Assembly: GCA_965178125.1 (NCBI GenBank)
Contig: OZ237747.1
Span: 558,001-622,000 of the forward strand
Direction of reading: 5' to 3'
DNA: 64,000 nt
Origin: Bilabrum cf. latius
Taxonomy: Eukaryota > Bigyra: Bicosoecida > Bigyra > Bicosoecida
Shown: in pieces, positions 22,877-34,050 of the stretch
How positions within the stretch are numbered: the stretch's first letter is position 1
Layout of the letters: every line of letters begins with the position of its first letter
Program-made: the position numbers and the translations under genes
Notes under the pieces: model-generated
Told to the model about the DNA's origin: nothing
What the model saw: only the letters and a program-made list of their open reading frames with translations
The model's database searches: none

Positions 22877-23100
22877 CTGCGAGAAGGATGGAGGGAAGTA
22901 TGAGTGTATGTAGCGCGTTACTTCGGTGCGATGGCAGAATTTGGTGCGTGGGTCTGGCAATTGGCCCGACATCAGTCGGTTGTTCCTGCTCGCAGTTGCG
23001 ATGCCGGAAGAGGGGTGGCCGTCGGCGCTTACGATAATGTAAATGCGTGGATGTCCTCTGTTTTTCCATCAGCAGTCTCTCTGGAACCAAATACAGATTT
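21784..23100 (-). CDS. GALM: Galactose mutarotase / aldose 1-epimerase, copy A
   Basis: The last exon (22876-21784) and the one before it (23100-23033) are clear; the intron is 23032-22877 (GTAAGC...CGCAG). The splice gives IHAFTLS-NSKGLSATVLELG, as expected for the first strand of the fold. Family motifs are GRYGNRI, NNGPNHLHGGDDGFDQR, FVNLTNHTYWNLSG (catalytic His), the D.TQIPTG strand, and the GVQVYTGNWL and VCLETQHYPDSPN (Glu base) blocks. The enzyme interconverts alpha- and beta-anomers of galactose or glucose. The stop is TGA and there is no in-frame TAG. The first exon with the start codon was not located between 23,100 and about 23,250; it may resemble the tiny first exon of copy B. 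It is arranged head-to-head with copy B. Confidence 0.88.
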
Positions 23101-23823
23101 CTGCAATATATTGAAGCACAAGACTACTTTCGCATGGGATCAACGAGCAGCTGCCGACCTCAACAATCGCGACGCGGAAACTACACGTAGCATCACAATC
23201 CATCTGTTCCGGTGTATCTCACCGAAACTCCAGCCTTAGTGGCTAAAGACCTCTTTCCTATTGCGCTACTTCCTGATGCTGCCGCCATTCTCAAGAAACG
23301 GGAGGTCGATCGCAGCATTTGTGTGTATCGACGAGCCGCCGCGATGCGAATACGGAACCACGAATCCAATGCGCGGCGCCGACGAACCCTTGCAGTAGGG
23401 AAACATGCTGCTAAACAGCCATGAGCTGAGGTGTTCGAACTAAATTAATCGTGACAATGTTTGCATTTGTACTCAGTATCTCCAACCATAATTAATCTTC
23501 AAAAGTCACGACGCTACGCTGGCTTCGCCGGGAATCATTCACACATATCACGTATCAAAAGTGCCAGTAGGAGCGATTCAATTGTTCAAATGCTAGATTA
23601 TTCTCAGTACGCCGTACGAATGGACATGAGGTATTCAACGGAGGTTCAACTTGAACGAAGTTCCGGGTACTACTGGCAGTTGCACTTGGGCTATTGTAGC
23701 CAAAAAACGGAAGCAGGCAGCGTTAAACAGATCTAAGCTATTGTATTTCAGAATTAAATACTAGAGAGATTTTCACCCTGGACTGGAATGGCGTCAGTGT
23801 AGCTCAGTACCTCTAGTGGAGCC
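23101..23823. promoter_or_regulatory. Inter-gene region of the mutarotase pair
   Basis: About 720 bp of relatively A+T-rich sequence lie between the recognised exons of the two head-to-head mutarotase genes. It should include the missing first exon of copy A and both promoters. A partly conserved 22-bp motif at 23441-23462 recurs at 23891-23912 (inside intron 1 of copy B), 450 bp apart. An open frame at about 23,461-23,736 has no family resemblance and I do not call it. Confidence 0.35.
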
Positions 23824-25384
23824 ATGGGTTCAGACACTGACATCAAGGTATGCAGACACTGCGTTGCAGTTGATGGAAGCGCAGTACACGTGAATTAATT
23901 ATGATAATGTTTCAACTTAGGTGTTGGCTGATGCTGCAGGCTAGGGTGCTTCACGATCAATATGTCCATTACGCGCAGAAATTCGTATTTGGCACCCGTG
24001 AAGCTGGTAGCGCAAGCAAAGACGCAAAGAAGGAGACTATCCATGCTTTTTTGCTATCGTAAGTTCACAGAGTTTTGGGTTGTCGTGGGGTCTTGATTTC
24101 CTGGCGCCTCGCGTATCTTAGAGTGACAAAGTGGTAGCTCTACTTTTTGTGGGTAGGATCTCCAATGTGCGCAGGAACTCCAAAGGATTGTCAGCAACTG
24201 TTCTGGAGCTTGGCGTGTGCATCATTTCCGTTCGCTGCCCCAGCGCGGACGGGCCAGCGGAGGAAATCACCGTGCACGACCGTTCTTCGCTGGACTCGGT
24301 CGTAAGCGCTGCTAAAGGCACGTACAAGGGCATGACGATCGGAAGGTTTGCGAACCGCATATGCAAGGGGGAGTGCGAGCTGGACGGCGAGGAGCTGGAG
24401 CTGGCCACGAACAACGGCCCGAACCACCTGCACGGGGGCGACGACGGCTTCGACCAGCGGCGCTGGGAGGGCGAGATCGTGGAGAAGGACGGCATCAAGC
24501 AGGTCAAGTTCTCGCTCACCTCTCCTGATGGCGACCAAGGCTACCCCGGCGAGCTGGAGGCAACGTGTCGGGTGTGGCTCAACGACATGAACCACCTCGG
24601 GTGGACGTACGAGGCGCGGACCAGCAAGCCGACGTTCGTGAACCTGACGAATCACACGTACTGGAACCTGAGCGGGGACGGGAAGGAGGAGACGGTGTGC
24701 GGACATACCCTCAAGACGGGCTGCGAGGCCTTCTTGGAGCAGGATGACACGTGCATTCCCATAGGGGAGACAGTTGGGCTTCGTGCGCACCCGCTGCTTG
24801 GGGGATGCTATCAGGGCCAACCAAGACAAGAAAGCGCAGCTGCTACGGATAGCATAGCTACAGCCGGGGGTGAAAGGGCAGATGATAGAGCAATGGAGGC
24901 TGTGGGTAACAGCAAAGTGATCACAGAATCAGCTGGTAGTGCTAGCGATGCAGCAGGTGGTGGTGCACCGACAGATGACCTTGATGGTGATGGTGATGAT
25001 GGTGATGGTGAGTTTGGCGGGGGGCTCATGCTCTCCGCGGAGCTTCTCACCAAGATCGGCGATAAGAGCGGAGGCAGGAACGGCCTGAACCACTGCTTCG
25101 TCAGGAGCGACAAACCGGAAGTAGCGGCTAGGCACGTGGGCGGGCACCCGGCTTTCATCGCCACCCTGGGGCACCCCAAGTCCGGCAGGCAGATGCACGT
25201 CGACACCACCGAGCCAGGCGTGCAGGTCTACACTGGCAACTGGCTAGAGCCCGTGCAGTGGGCCGGCGTGTGCCTGGAGACCCAGCACTACCCCGACAGC
25301 CCGAACCGGCCCGATTTTCCCTCCACCGTGCTGATGCCCGGTCAGGTGTACTCGCACACGACCGTCCACAAGTTCGAGTGGTGA
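23824..25384 (+). CDS. GALM: Galactose mutarotase / aldose 1-epimerase, copy B
   Basis: Three exons are inferred: 23824-23847, 23940-24058 and 24175-25384, with introns of 92 and 116 bp. They give 450 residues with a TGA stop. The joined N-terminus runs MGSDTDIK-ARVLHDQYVHYAQKF, and exon 2 splices into IHAFLLS-NSKGLSATVLELG. Catalytic landmarks match copy A: GRFANRI, NHLHGGDDGFDQR, NLTNHTYWNLSG and CLETQHYPDSPN. It differs from copy A mainly in a loop of about 100 residues between the DDTCIPIG strand and the NGLNHCFV block, which here is Ser/Ala-rich and ends in an Asp/Gly repeat. The first exon codes for only eight residues, so the start rests on the splice model. No in-frame TAG. Confidence 0.88.
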
Positions 25385-25420
25385 GCCACTGGTGAGCGTG
25401 CTGTGCGTGACGAGGTGAGC
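24175..25420 (+). repeat. Inverted duplicate, arm B (mutarotase exon 3 and 3' flank)
   Basis: This is the partner of 21748-22876 on the opposite strand. Outside the central loop only a handful of substitutions per 100 codons separate the two arms, including at silent sites. That indicates recent duplication or ongoing gene conversion. Confidence 0.8.
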
Positions 25421-25595
25421 GGGCGCTAAACGTGCGCTTGCATGCTTTGCCTACAGTTCAGTTAGTGCGCAACAGTAATTAACTCCAAGATAGATTCTGT
25501 GTGCCCCGAACACATTGAGTGGCGCTATATCCTGGATACGGCAGTGAACCGCGAGTGTGGAGCAGAGTTGCATGTGCAATGTGATGTCAACCCAG

Positions 25596-27748
25596 TCACG
25601 AAGATGACTCGGAGTCCACGAGGTCAGGCTCGCCCCCCCTGGCAAAGGCAGCCAGGCGAACTGCCACGTCCTCGGGGTCGCTGCCGGAGTAACGACCCAC
25701 CTCCTTGCCAGCATCATAGAAAATAAATGCCGGGATCTGCTTCACCGAAGACGCCTGCTTCTCTTGTTGCATGCGGTCCGCGTCTGCAAGGTAGAACCGA
25801 ATCGGGGCAAGTGCACTGCCGTCGGCGCCTGATGCGGGAGAGCCATCGCTGCTGCTGTCTCCTTTGTGCTCCTCTGCGATCATTTCGGAGCCCTTGGTGT
25901 AGGCAGGCAAGGCTCGCTTGCAGTACTTGCACCAAGAGGCCGCCCACATGATCACGCAGCGGCCCTCTGCCGCTACCGCCTCGGAGAGGGTTGGTGCATC
26001 CGATTCAGCCGTTGACTTGGAGGCCTCCGATTCTTCCTGAGGCCGTAGCAACCGAGCCTTCCCCGCCGTGGGCGGCAGAGGAGCCCCTTCTCCCTCCAGC
26101 GAGGGAGGCTTGTACCCGTCCCCACCGAGCGAGGCCCTCTCCTCCCAGTCGATGTAGTCGTCACCAGGCTTCAGGGAACACAAGTCGTAGAAACCGTCCT
26201 CGTTTACGAAGCAGATCTCGTACCCGTCCGGGTCGGCCAGGATGGTCACCACCACGTCAGCCTTGCCGGGCGTGGTCAGAGTGATCGGATCGTTGATGAC
26301 CCGGCCTCCAGTCTCTGCCTCCGCACCCTTAACTGCTTCCCAAATCTTCGTAGGGCCCTCCCTGGTCGCAAACGCAATGCGACCGAAAGCTGTTCCGTGC
26401 TGGACCTCCTCGCCCGTCTCCACTAGCTGCAGCGCAGGCACGCCGAGCTGGGATCGACCCGGACCCGGTGCACCATCCCCGTCACGACTGCCGGTGCTAC
26501 CGTCCAAATAGGCCAGGCACGCGCTCCGAAAGGTCCCTTCCGCCGAGCCAGCCCCGGATCTTGGCTCCATGCCGGCGGTCGTGAGTGCGGCCCTGGCTGC
26601 CGCAGCGCCTGCTGACCGAGCAGCGGCCTGAGCAGATGCTCGGCCCGTGCTCGCCCCCCTGTGGCCTCCCTCTGCCCCTGGAACGGCGGCAATGTCGACC
26701 TTCTGCATACCTAGAAGGTCCTTCCAGTATCTTAGCGATTTTGCGAGGTCTTTTACGCTGAGGCAAACGGCAAGGAACGGGTCGATGTCGAGCACTTGCC
26801 CACCCTTGGTCTTATCGTTCTCCTTCCCATCTGCACAGTCACTTGCGGCAGCAGTAGCCCCGGAGGTGTCTGCTAACTTGTACTTGATCTTGTCAGGACC
26901 GATGATTGAATCTGCGGAGAGCAGGACGTGATCTGGGATTGATGCCAGGCCTTGTTCGGTTCCTGCGTCTGGAATGCTAGCGGCTGAAGCAGCCACCTTG
27001 CCTAGCGTGTCCTCATCTGATTTCTGGCCCCTATCGGAGTCACTACCTGTTTTGGGCGGCTGTGGTTCCCCTGATGGATCGCATCCGTCACCACCTCTAC
27101 CACTTGTGCAGTCCAACGGGGGTCTGCAAGGATGCGCGGCAGCTGACTTGCCGCTGATCTTGCTTCCATCCACGGCTAAAACTGTCCACCCTTGCTCCAA
27201 AGCTTTCTTCACCTGTCGAGATCTACGAAACGGAGCGAATCTTGGGCCGGCGATGTCGCTGCGAACTACGATCTGGCGTAAATCGTCCTGCTTGTCGTAC
27301 TCGTGCACTCCATAGTTTGCCGTCAGCTCTAGAGCAAAGTTTTTATGCTCAGGCCCATACCCTACCATAGTTTTAGACCATCTACCACCGTACGGACCAT
27401 TGCACCTGCATTGTACGGCATACAGCTTGTCTGGTAGGCAACGATGCAATATAGCGACGATCTGCAAGTGGCGACGTGTCCCATTCCCAAAATAGCACTG
27501 AATTCATCTCACGTTGCTTCGCAGCCACTGTCAAATTCTTCGTGTCGCAAGACCCGCATCCCAAAGACCTGCTCGAGAATAAACCATGCAGCTTGGCGGA
27601 AGATGCAAGTTGACGTGGCGCGGCATTCAGAGATCCAACACTTGTTTGGACGGCTCACTTGCGTCATGAAGTCAATGGACCGCCTCAAATTCCCTACTTT
27701 CATTACCCAATGCAAAGATCTTCGCACATCTTTGCCTACTGCTGCCAT
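25596..27748 (-). CDS. GLOD4: GLOD4-like double-glyoxalase-fold protein fused to a C-terminal thioredoxin domain
   Basis: Exons 27748-27659, 27568-27513 and 27405-25596 (introns of 90 and 107 bp) give 651 residues with a TGA stop. Spliced, the N-terminus reads RRSLHWVMKVGNLRRSIDF then [26 protein letters not shown], which aligns along GLOD4. It continues with WSKTMVGYGPEHKNFALEL, then the second vicinal-oxygen-chelate module (VLDIDPFLAVCLSVKDLAKS, FGRIAFATREG, TILADPDGYEICFVNEDG). A thioredoxin domain follows with WCKYCK (Cys 541 and 544) and cis-Pro in KQIPAFIFYDAG. GLOD4 itself has no proven substrate; the fusion suggests a redox-linked role. Low-complexity loops lengthen both modules. No in-frame TAG is present. 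Confidence 0.87.
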
Positions 27749-28062
27749 ACCAACGTCGGAATGCTGGCTTCGGAACGGTCGGAGTAGTGTTATCGTGCAG
27801 TGCAGCCAGAAGAAGCCGACACAAAACTTCATACGCCGGCGGTGTAGTGCAAAGTGGTCGTGGGGTGTGCGTGGTTGTGTTGCGCATTCGGCATAGCGGT
27901 GTAATGGCTGCAATGACGTCCAAGCAAATTGACTTGCGCAGCTGGCAGCAGCAGCTTGCAGTCAGAAGCATCACACGTATACACTCCCTGATAGTTCCAC
28001 TGTACCGGGCATACTATCGACTTGTGACAACGCATGGGAACCAGGCAGGACCGTCCTCATCC
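27749..28062. promoter_or_regulatory. Intergenic region upstream of GLOD4-thioredoxin gene
   Basis: This 314-bp gap contains the presumed promoter of the GLOD4 fusion gene and the 3' UTR of the alpha2delta-like gene; both genes lie on the minus strand. Nothing else is recognised in it. Confidence 0.35.
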
Positions 28063-31000
28063 TTACTACGGGCACTGCATGCTGTAGGATGTGCGGTCAG
28101 GACACATGGGATGAAAGCTACCACTGGCAGGCCCTGCTCCTCCCCCTGGCACTCCCGCCCCTTCATCCGTGCATGTCTAGTTGACCACCTGCGCGAGCCG
28201 CGCGACCGCTAGTCGGTTATCAAGGTGACAGGCCAGCGAGAGTTCACTGCTCGTTTCGGCAGCGTCCTCGATTACCAGGAGGTAGGAGTCAACCCCTGGC
28301 ACGGGGGCCAGGAAATACGACCCCCGGAAGCACGTGGTCCTCACAGTTCCTGCCACCACCCCGCCAGCGGCTTGGATAGCAGTCGGTAGAAACTCAAGAG
28401 ATCGGACCTGCTGCACGCATCCGAACGTGTTGTCGAATGGATCAAAGTCACCGCGCGTGCGAGCAAACGTATCGGCTTCTGCTGCAGTCTACGTGATTCC
28501 ATCCAGCGTCACCGGGACTCTGTCTTGATCACGAGTCACGCTGCAGCTGCCCTGGTAGTCAATGGAATCGACCCGCCTCGCGTACCCGTGGCGCAAGAGG
28601 TCCAGCATCACTGGACCCGCCCTTTCGCCTAGACTCACGCTGGAGTAGTCTGCCTCAGCGGCGGCTTTAAAGTCTACAAACCCCGGGTCCAGCTGCAGCA
28701 GCCCAGCACTGTCCACCAGGAAACACCTAGTCTCACAGAAGAAATCCCCGTCCAGCCATCCCTCGGGGCAATCGTAGGTTTGGTAGCAACCCCTGTCCCC
28801 AATGGCATGACTGTCGGCCCACTTGAACATGGTCTGGGAGAGCATCGTTTGGAAGTCCTTGTAGATGAAATCGATCCCAGCTACGCCTTCCAGCTCTGTG
28901 GAAGAGCAGTGGCCTCCGTAGCACCTGCCGGACACGCACTATGCGCCAGAGGTGCAGGCGATTAGAGAGCCATTGTCTCTCCCCGCAAATACTGGGGATG
29001 CCAGCGTGCTGATTCTGTGGCCGGATGCGGCGTCCAGATACGGGGTAGTGAGTCCCAGCCTCCCTTGGCTGGCCAGTCCACGGCGGTACCAGGGCCTCGC
29101 CATTGGATCAAACGCATGCGGCATGCGGGTGCCGGGATAGATCCGGAACACTCCCTGAACTGTCGAAGTGTGCCGCCAAATGACATCACTCAAAGTACCG
29201 TCCAGTGTTGCCGCTGCGATCCACGCAGGCTCAACTGCATGGGTCAGAGCCACGTCAGGGCGCACCTGCTTCTACGTGCGAAAGTCAGCACTATCGGTGT
29301 CCACGCTGGCGCCAGGAACCTCTGCAGATGCGTTTGCCAAGCTGCATCCTGCATTTGGGTACTGGCTAGTAGTGCCTGCGTAGCTTGCTCGCATAAAGGC
29401 ATCGATGTAGGTGAAAGAACGGTCTGCAGTCACGTCCACAATGTACTCCTCTGCCTTACAGAAGGCAGAAGGTGCCAGCTTGTACGCGGAGTGCCGAGTG
29501 CTTATCTACATACTGGGGTAGAGCCTGTCGTCCCTGCCCTTAGTCTCAATGTGCAAATCATCGATTCGTGCCTGTGGAATGCGGCTGGAAGGATCTTGGT
29601 ACTTGTCGAGTCGGTGGTAAAACTCATCACCAGCTTGTGCCACCCTCCCGGCGTTGCCGTCCCCTGTGCCCACTGCCACGCGAAACTGCCCGTCTTCAGG
29701 GCCAAACACGTACGCGAAGGAAAAATCAGTGCCTGGAATGTTGCTGAAATAGTAAGTCTAGTCGCGTTCAACCACCGTGTTTCCATCCAGCTTGTCGCCC
29801 TTCGGAAGCCTCCTCTTCATGTTCGGGATGGTAACTTGGCCCGTGCTGCCAGTGAGCATGGGTGCTCTGACCTGCCGCATGAAGGCGTCGAACTGAACGG
29901 TGCCTGGTGTTGCCTCTAGCTATGCCACGTCGGGGTAGATCGGATCCGACCTAAGCTGGCTAGAGGGCCGCAGCAGAGGATGGACAATCGCGCGGCCTTC
30001 GCCGTTGATCAAGAAGGCATAGACCGTGCCCCACTTCTGACTCATGAGAGTGTTTTCCGCCTCTTGCAAGGTGGCATCAATGCCCACGATGCCCTGAAAC
30101 TCCTTTCCGATGTATACGGGCGCAGAGGCAGTCATGATGAGGCCAAGCCCGGAGGTGTCGATGTACGGGCGGCTCAGAATCGCCGTGCCACCTTCGATCG
30201 ATTCGCGCAGGTAGTCGAAGTACGGCCTCAACGCATCAAACACCGTGTTTCCAGACCACAGAGGAAGGACTTGTCCATGCGTGTCGCAAGCACCATCAGA
30301 AATCACGGTAGGTCCGCTGGGCCCCTGCAGATTGATAGCGAAGACGCGATGGCCCATCGATCCCACCTATCGCGCCACGTCTCTCATCTACTCGGCATCG
30401 AGGCCGGCATTCTTGCTTGAGTAGTAGTCGATGCACACCTCGTGCTCGTAGCACGTTTGGTTACCATCTGCGTTAGTGTAGCAAGTCTGCTCCATGTGGC
30501 AGTCTGTGTGCGAGTACGCCTGCACGCTGTTCGTATCGAGGTTGTCCGAATCGGTGATGAGCACCACGAGCGTGTCGCAAGCTCGAGTGCTGCCAAGGAG
30601 CAGCCTTTGAGTGAGATCGATTGCCTATGTCCAGTCCTGCTTCCCGTCGAAGATGCTTGGATTCAGCTTGTCCAACACTTGCTTCTTGTTCGCAGGAGTA
30701 GCAAACTGCACCGTATCTCCGCCGCACCCCAGTGCTCTAGTGCGCTTGGACCTGAATGAGATCTGCGACGACGTGCACACAGGACGGCCACATGATGCAT
30801 AGTGATAGGAGCCTTTCATGCACACCACATTAAATCTATCTTGCGGCGTGAGTGAATCAATGACAGCACGAGCTGCATCGAGCGCGGGTCCGCTCCTCCG
30901 GCTCATGCGCATGCTTGTGGTGCAGTCCATTAGAATTACCACATCTTTCTGCGACGAAGATGAACCGACGTACCACGGTCTTGTCAGCGGGTTGTAATCC

Positions 31001-33435
31001 TCCGTGAAACCAAAGTAGTTTCGCGCCCGGCGGCGGCCAGGCATAGACCGGAAAGTCCCCGTTCGGTGTCCCAAGTACGCCCAGCGCACGGCAGGGTCGG
31101 CCATGTGTGGGGCGTAAAGCTCTTCATCAAGGCTATTTGTTGCCCACGCAGCAGCCAAAGCCCCGGTCGAGGGGTTTGTGGCCGCCTGACTATTGGGGTC
31201 ACGATCAGCAAAGCTGGGGATCTTGACGGTCGAGTGGTCGAAGCTCACCCGCCGCTGATAGCGAGCGTCGAACCGCTCCCCGGGTACCTCTAGAACGATG
31301 TCGGTGTCGTAGAACGAAGGCCTTGCTACCATATTTTCCCGGGCAGTCGCCTACAACTTTGTGGCAACATCGGCTGCAAGCGACTGTACTAGCTAGATCT
31401 TGCCGTGAAAGAAGGTGGCAAGGCTGTCACGCACGGACTCGACCAGCTGGGTGCCGTTCCGCAGCTCAGTGGTGTAATTGGCAGCATCGTATATTGCCTA
31501 CACTTCGTCACGGCAAAGCTACGTGTCTGCAACAGAGTTCAACTTGTTGCTGATCGCTGATGCCAAATCTCTGGAAAGGGCAGGTGTAAATGACGTGGCA
31601 CTGGCATTACCCATCACACTGCACGCCACGACAGCAGCAATGACCACTGGCAATGCATGCCTCGACCAACCACTCAAACGGAGACCAAATGCACCAGACT
31701 ACGGTTCATAGGCACAGCCAAAGCTGGAAGCGGCAAAGAAGCCTGCGACCAGTATCGCAAAGCCACAGCTGACACTCCGCGCGATCTAGCGCGAGCCATT
31801 GGCGCTAGGCACGTTTCCTGAGAATACCCGGTGGTTAGCTTCCACCCCAAAGCATGTGGCCTTAGCACGCGCTTCTAGATCATTCGTGTTGCCATACCCC
31901 GACAAAGGTGGCTCATCGTGGACAGTGACAGGGGAGAAACCCATGGCCTGGCACAATGCGGTGCCGTTGCCGAACTGCGCTGTCACTGTGTCTTCCAGCG
32001 GGCCTGGCACCACAGCATTCTCGCACGCGCGATACATAACGTTGCAGTACCCCTCGCACACGCGCACCTGCTGCTGCTCGACCTCATGCCCAAGGAAGAA
32101 ATCGGCCTGCCTGGAGGAGCAAGGGGAGCAGGTTAGGTAGCTAAACGCAGCGGCGCAGTCCCGACCTGCTTGCAGCAGGCGCGGCGGGGCCTCGGTCATG
32201 GCCACCACTTCCGGGTTAGTGCAGCATGTGTTGTCTTGGAACAATCCACAGCCGCTGAGCTGGTAATTTGGAGCGGACACCCTGCCTCCACCGATGTAAG
32301 GACACGCGCGGCTCGACAGCTACCGACCTCGTGCGTCTGCTGCTGCGGCGAGCTACCCAACCTGCAGTGTTTGCTCCTGCACGGCCCCAACCGGCGGTTC
32401 GTACGCCTCCAATTTGCACTAGCCGTGATATGTGTGTGAGCTAGCTGAGACTTGAGGGGTACAGAGTGCGAGAAACACAACTGTAATTCCAGCGGCAACG
32501 GTAGCTTGGGGGCCTCCGGCGGAGTGTGGCGCTGACGACGACTGGCCCAGAAAGGCCCCCCTAGCAGCTGAGGCAAGCAGTCCTGCAGTGACAGCTGCAA
32601 AACCAGCGACTACACAGAATGAAGAACGCTGGTGCGTCGCGCGATGTGCGGATGAGTCGTCACGATGGTGTGGGAACAGCTCGTCGCCGGGCCTGACACC
32701 AAAGCACCCATACCGCTCGCCGGGGGTGCCCTCAGGATCGCCACCGGCTCCGGATGAGTCATCCACCACGGTGTATCCCTGTAGAGTACACATCAAGGAA
32801 CCAGACCCGAAAGAATCGCGCAGCGTCTTTCCCTTCCAGTCCGCGTTGCCGCAGACGTCAAACAGTGTATCGCACATCGACTTGCAGACCGCGACCTGCC
32901 TTCTCCTGAGGTCGTAAAAGTACTGGCTGTCTGGAGAACAAGGCCAGCAGTACATGTAATTGAGAGCTCGGAGGCAGTCAGCGCTTCTAGTCTTCAGCTG
33001 CGCGCGAAGATACAGACATGGCAGTGGCGATGATCGATCCGGACATACCGATACTACACGCGAAACAGTGATCGCCCGACGGATTATATTTGTCATCAGG
33101 GAATTCACTCAGTTGGTAAGGGGTGCGTTCAGTTTCATCTTGAGGTGGTAGTATGATTTCATCGGAGTGAAGGTGCGAGAATGGGCCGGAACTTCGCGGC
33201 TCACACTCACCGGTGACGAGCCGCTAGGCAAAAAGACTTGCATTTCAGTAGAACTACAGCAAGCGCTCGCGGAGTACCATTGTGAACAATTGCCTGACGC
33301 GAGCGGGGCCGGGGCTCTGTTGTTGAAGAATGGGCAAAACTAATCGTCCGCACTCTCTTCGTAGCTCAGCCAAAAGCCTTCAGATCGCGTTAAGAGTAGT
33401 TGAACAATAAGATGATACGCAGCACCGTGCCACAT
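28063..33435 (-). CDS. Large secreted/membrane protein: two folate-receptor-like domains + VWA + Cache (Ca-channel alpha2delta-like)
   Basis: Exons 33435-33211 and 32997-28063 (213-bp intron, GTGAGT...GCGCAG) give 1,719 residues. About 20 in-frame TAGs are read as Gln, and no TGA or TAA occurs before the end. The N-terminus MWHGAAYHLIVQLLL could be a signal peptide. Two cysteine-rich folate-receptor-like modules follow: ACCSSTEM...DCLRALNYMYCWPCSPDS...VCKSMCDTLFDVCG, and DNTCCTNPEV...YLTCSPCSSRQ...VCEGYCNVMYRACE, separated by hydrophobic segments. Then comes an alpha2delta-type tail: RPWYVGSSSSQKDVVILMD with a degenerate MIDAS (DCTTSM), a VWA strand TLVVLITDSDNLDT, and Cache/VGCC-alpha2 repeats (FQGIVGIDATLQEAENTL; DPMARPWYRRGL). 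In animals alpha2delta traffics voltage-gated calcium channels. The combination with folate-receptor-like domains is unfamiliar. The gene ends CCG-TAG-TAA, so either codon could be the actual terminator. Confidence 0.85.
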
Positions 33436-33529
33436 AAGGTTTGATTCGGTGCTAATTCTGTTGGAAAAGGAAGCCGCCGTTTCTGTGCAGCAGTGCGCTG
33501 CATTTGCTGCGGTCGCACTCGGTTCTCTC

Positions 33530-33612
33530 TGCCAGTGGTCGCAGGGAGCGCTGCAGTAAATGCCCCGCCCGCAGCTGAATCTTGTCCTTGCCTTCCCTAC
33601 CAGCGGAAGTCT
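33530..33612 (-). pseudogene. Relic of the 3' end of an ATG18/WIPI-type gene
   Basis: On the minus strand this encodes GREGKDKIQLRAGHLLQRSLRP, close to RGGKDGFQLEAVHFLQRSLRP in the last part of the ATG18 gene at 41.8 kb. The similarity holds at the DNA level (for example GGAGCGCTGCAG followed by AAATGC in both). The frame is closed upstream by a TAA and no other propeller sequence is visible, so it looks like a partial duplicate. Confidence 0.5.
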
Positions 33613-33858
33613 GATCGGTTTCATGGGTCAGTTTATAGGAATGGTGATCCAGCAGCATACCCACGTGCCCGTGCACATGCCGCGCCATCTGCATACAGCC
33701 AACCACGAAGTGCCTCCAACCTTGAACCTGCCCTTTTGGGCGAATCAAGCGGCGAGGTGGTCCACCAATTCGTGAATGTCTTCTTGTTTACGGTCTTTGC
33801 GGCCGGCTTGCTCTCATCCCGGAGTCATCCGATGCTGCCGTGCCCGCTGCTGCCTGAC

Positions 33859-33880
33859 ATCAGATCCCCCCAGACTGCAC
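33859..33880. repeat. 22-bp direct repeat, left copy
   Basis: The 22 bp ending in CCCCCCAGACTGCAC are repeated exactly at 34166-34187. The two copies bracket about 285 bp that contain several hairpins. Confidence 0.85.
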
Positions 33881-33992
33881 GCAGAGGGCAGTGCAGGTGG
33901 ACTTTGTCAGCCTGGCTGCAGGGGCAGCCGAAAATAACAACCTCGCCATGGCGGTTGCCAACGTCAAGGCAACACGGGGTACCGGCAGAACC

Positions 33993-34050
33993 ACCAGTGG
34001 GCGCAGGAGGGAACGTGAACGCTGACGCTCTCCCTCCCGCGCCCACTGGT
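33993..34050. repeat. Long imperfect hairpin (20-bp arms)
   Basis: Arms 33993-34012 and 34031-34050 are inverted complements with one mismatch (ACCAGTGGGCGC then GGAGGGA on the left), separated by 18 bases. Smaller stems lie just upstream: GGCTGC/GCAGCC near 33,910-33,927, the palindrome CGCCATGGCG near 33,943, and GTTGCC/GGCAAC near 33,952-33,973. It could be a structured RNA or a small non-autonomous element. Confidence 0.75.

Noticed and set aside
23461-23736. Open frame of ~91 codons between the mutarotase genes
   Set aside because: It starts from TTG, has no family resemblance and lies in A+T-rich intergenic DNA.
23795-23850. tRNA-like D-arm pattern (TAGCTCAGT ... GGAGC)
   Set aside because: No acceptor stem, anticodon arm or T-arm with GTTCRA at proper spacing; it overlaps the first exon of mutarotase copy B.
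32460-32540. Possible separate gene starting at a signal-peptide-like segment (VAAGITVVFLALCTPQVSA)
   Set aside because: There is no in-frame ATG there and the frame is continuous on both sides, so it is treated as an internal hydrophobic segment; transcript data could change this.
32960-33344. Plus-strand frame that, with UAG as sense, runs to TAA near 33,344 and looks like a small gene
   Set aside because: It is the antisense of exon 1 and the intron of the alpha2delta-like gene. The minus-strand reading restores a folate-receptor Cys pattern (FCPFFNN, ASACCSSTEM spliced to LKTRSADCLRAL), so the plus frame is a shadow.
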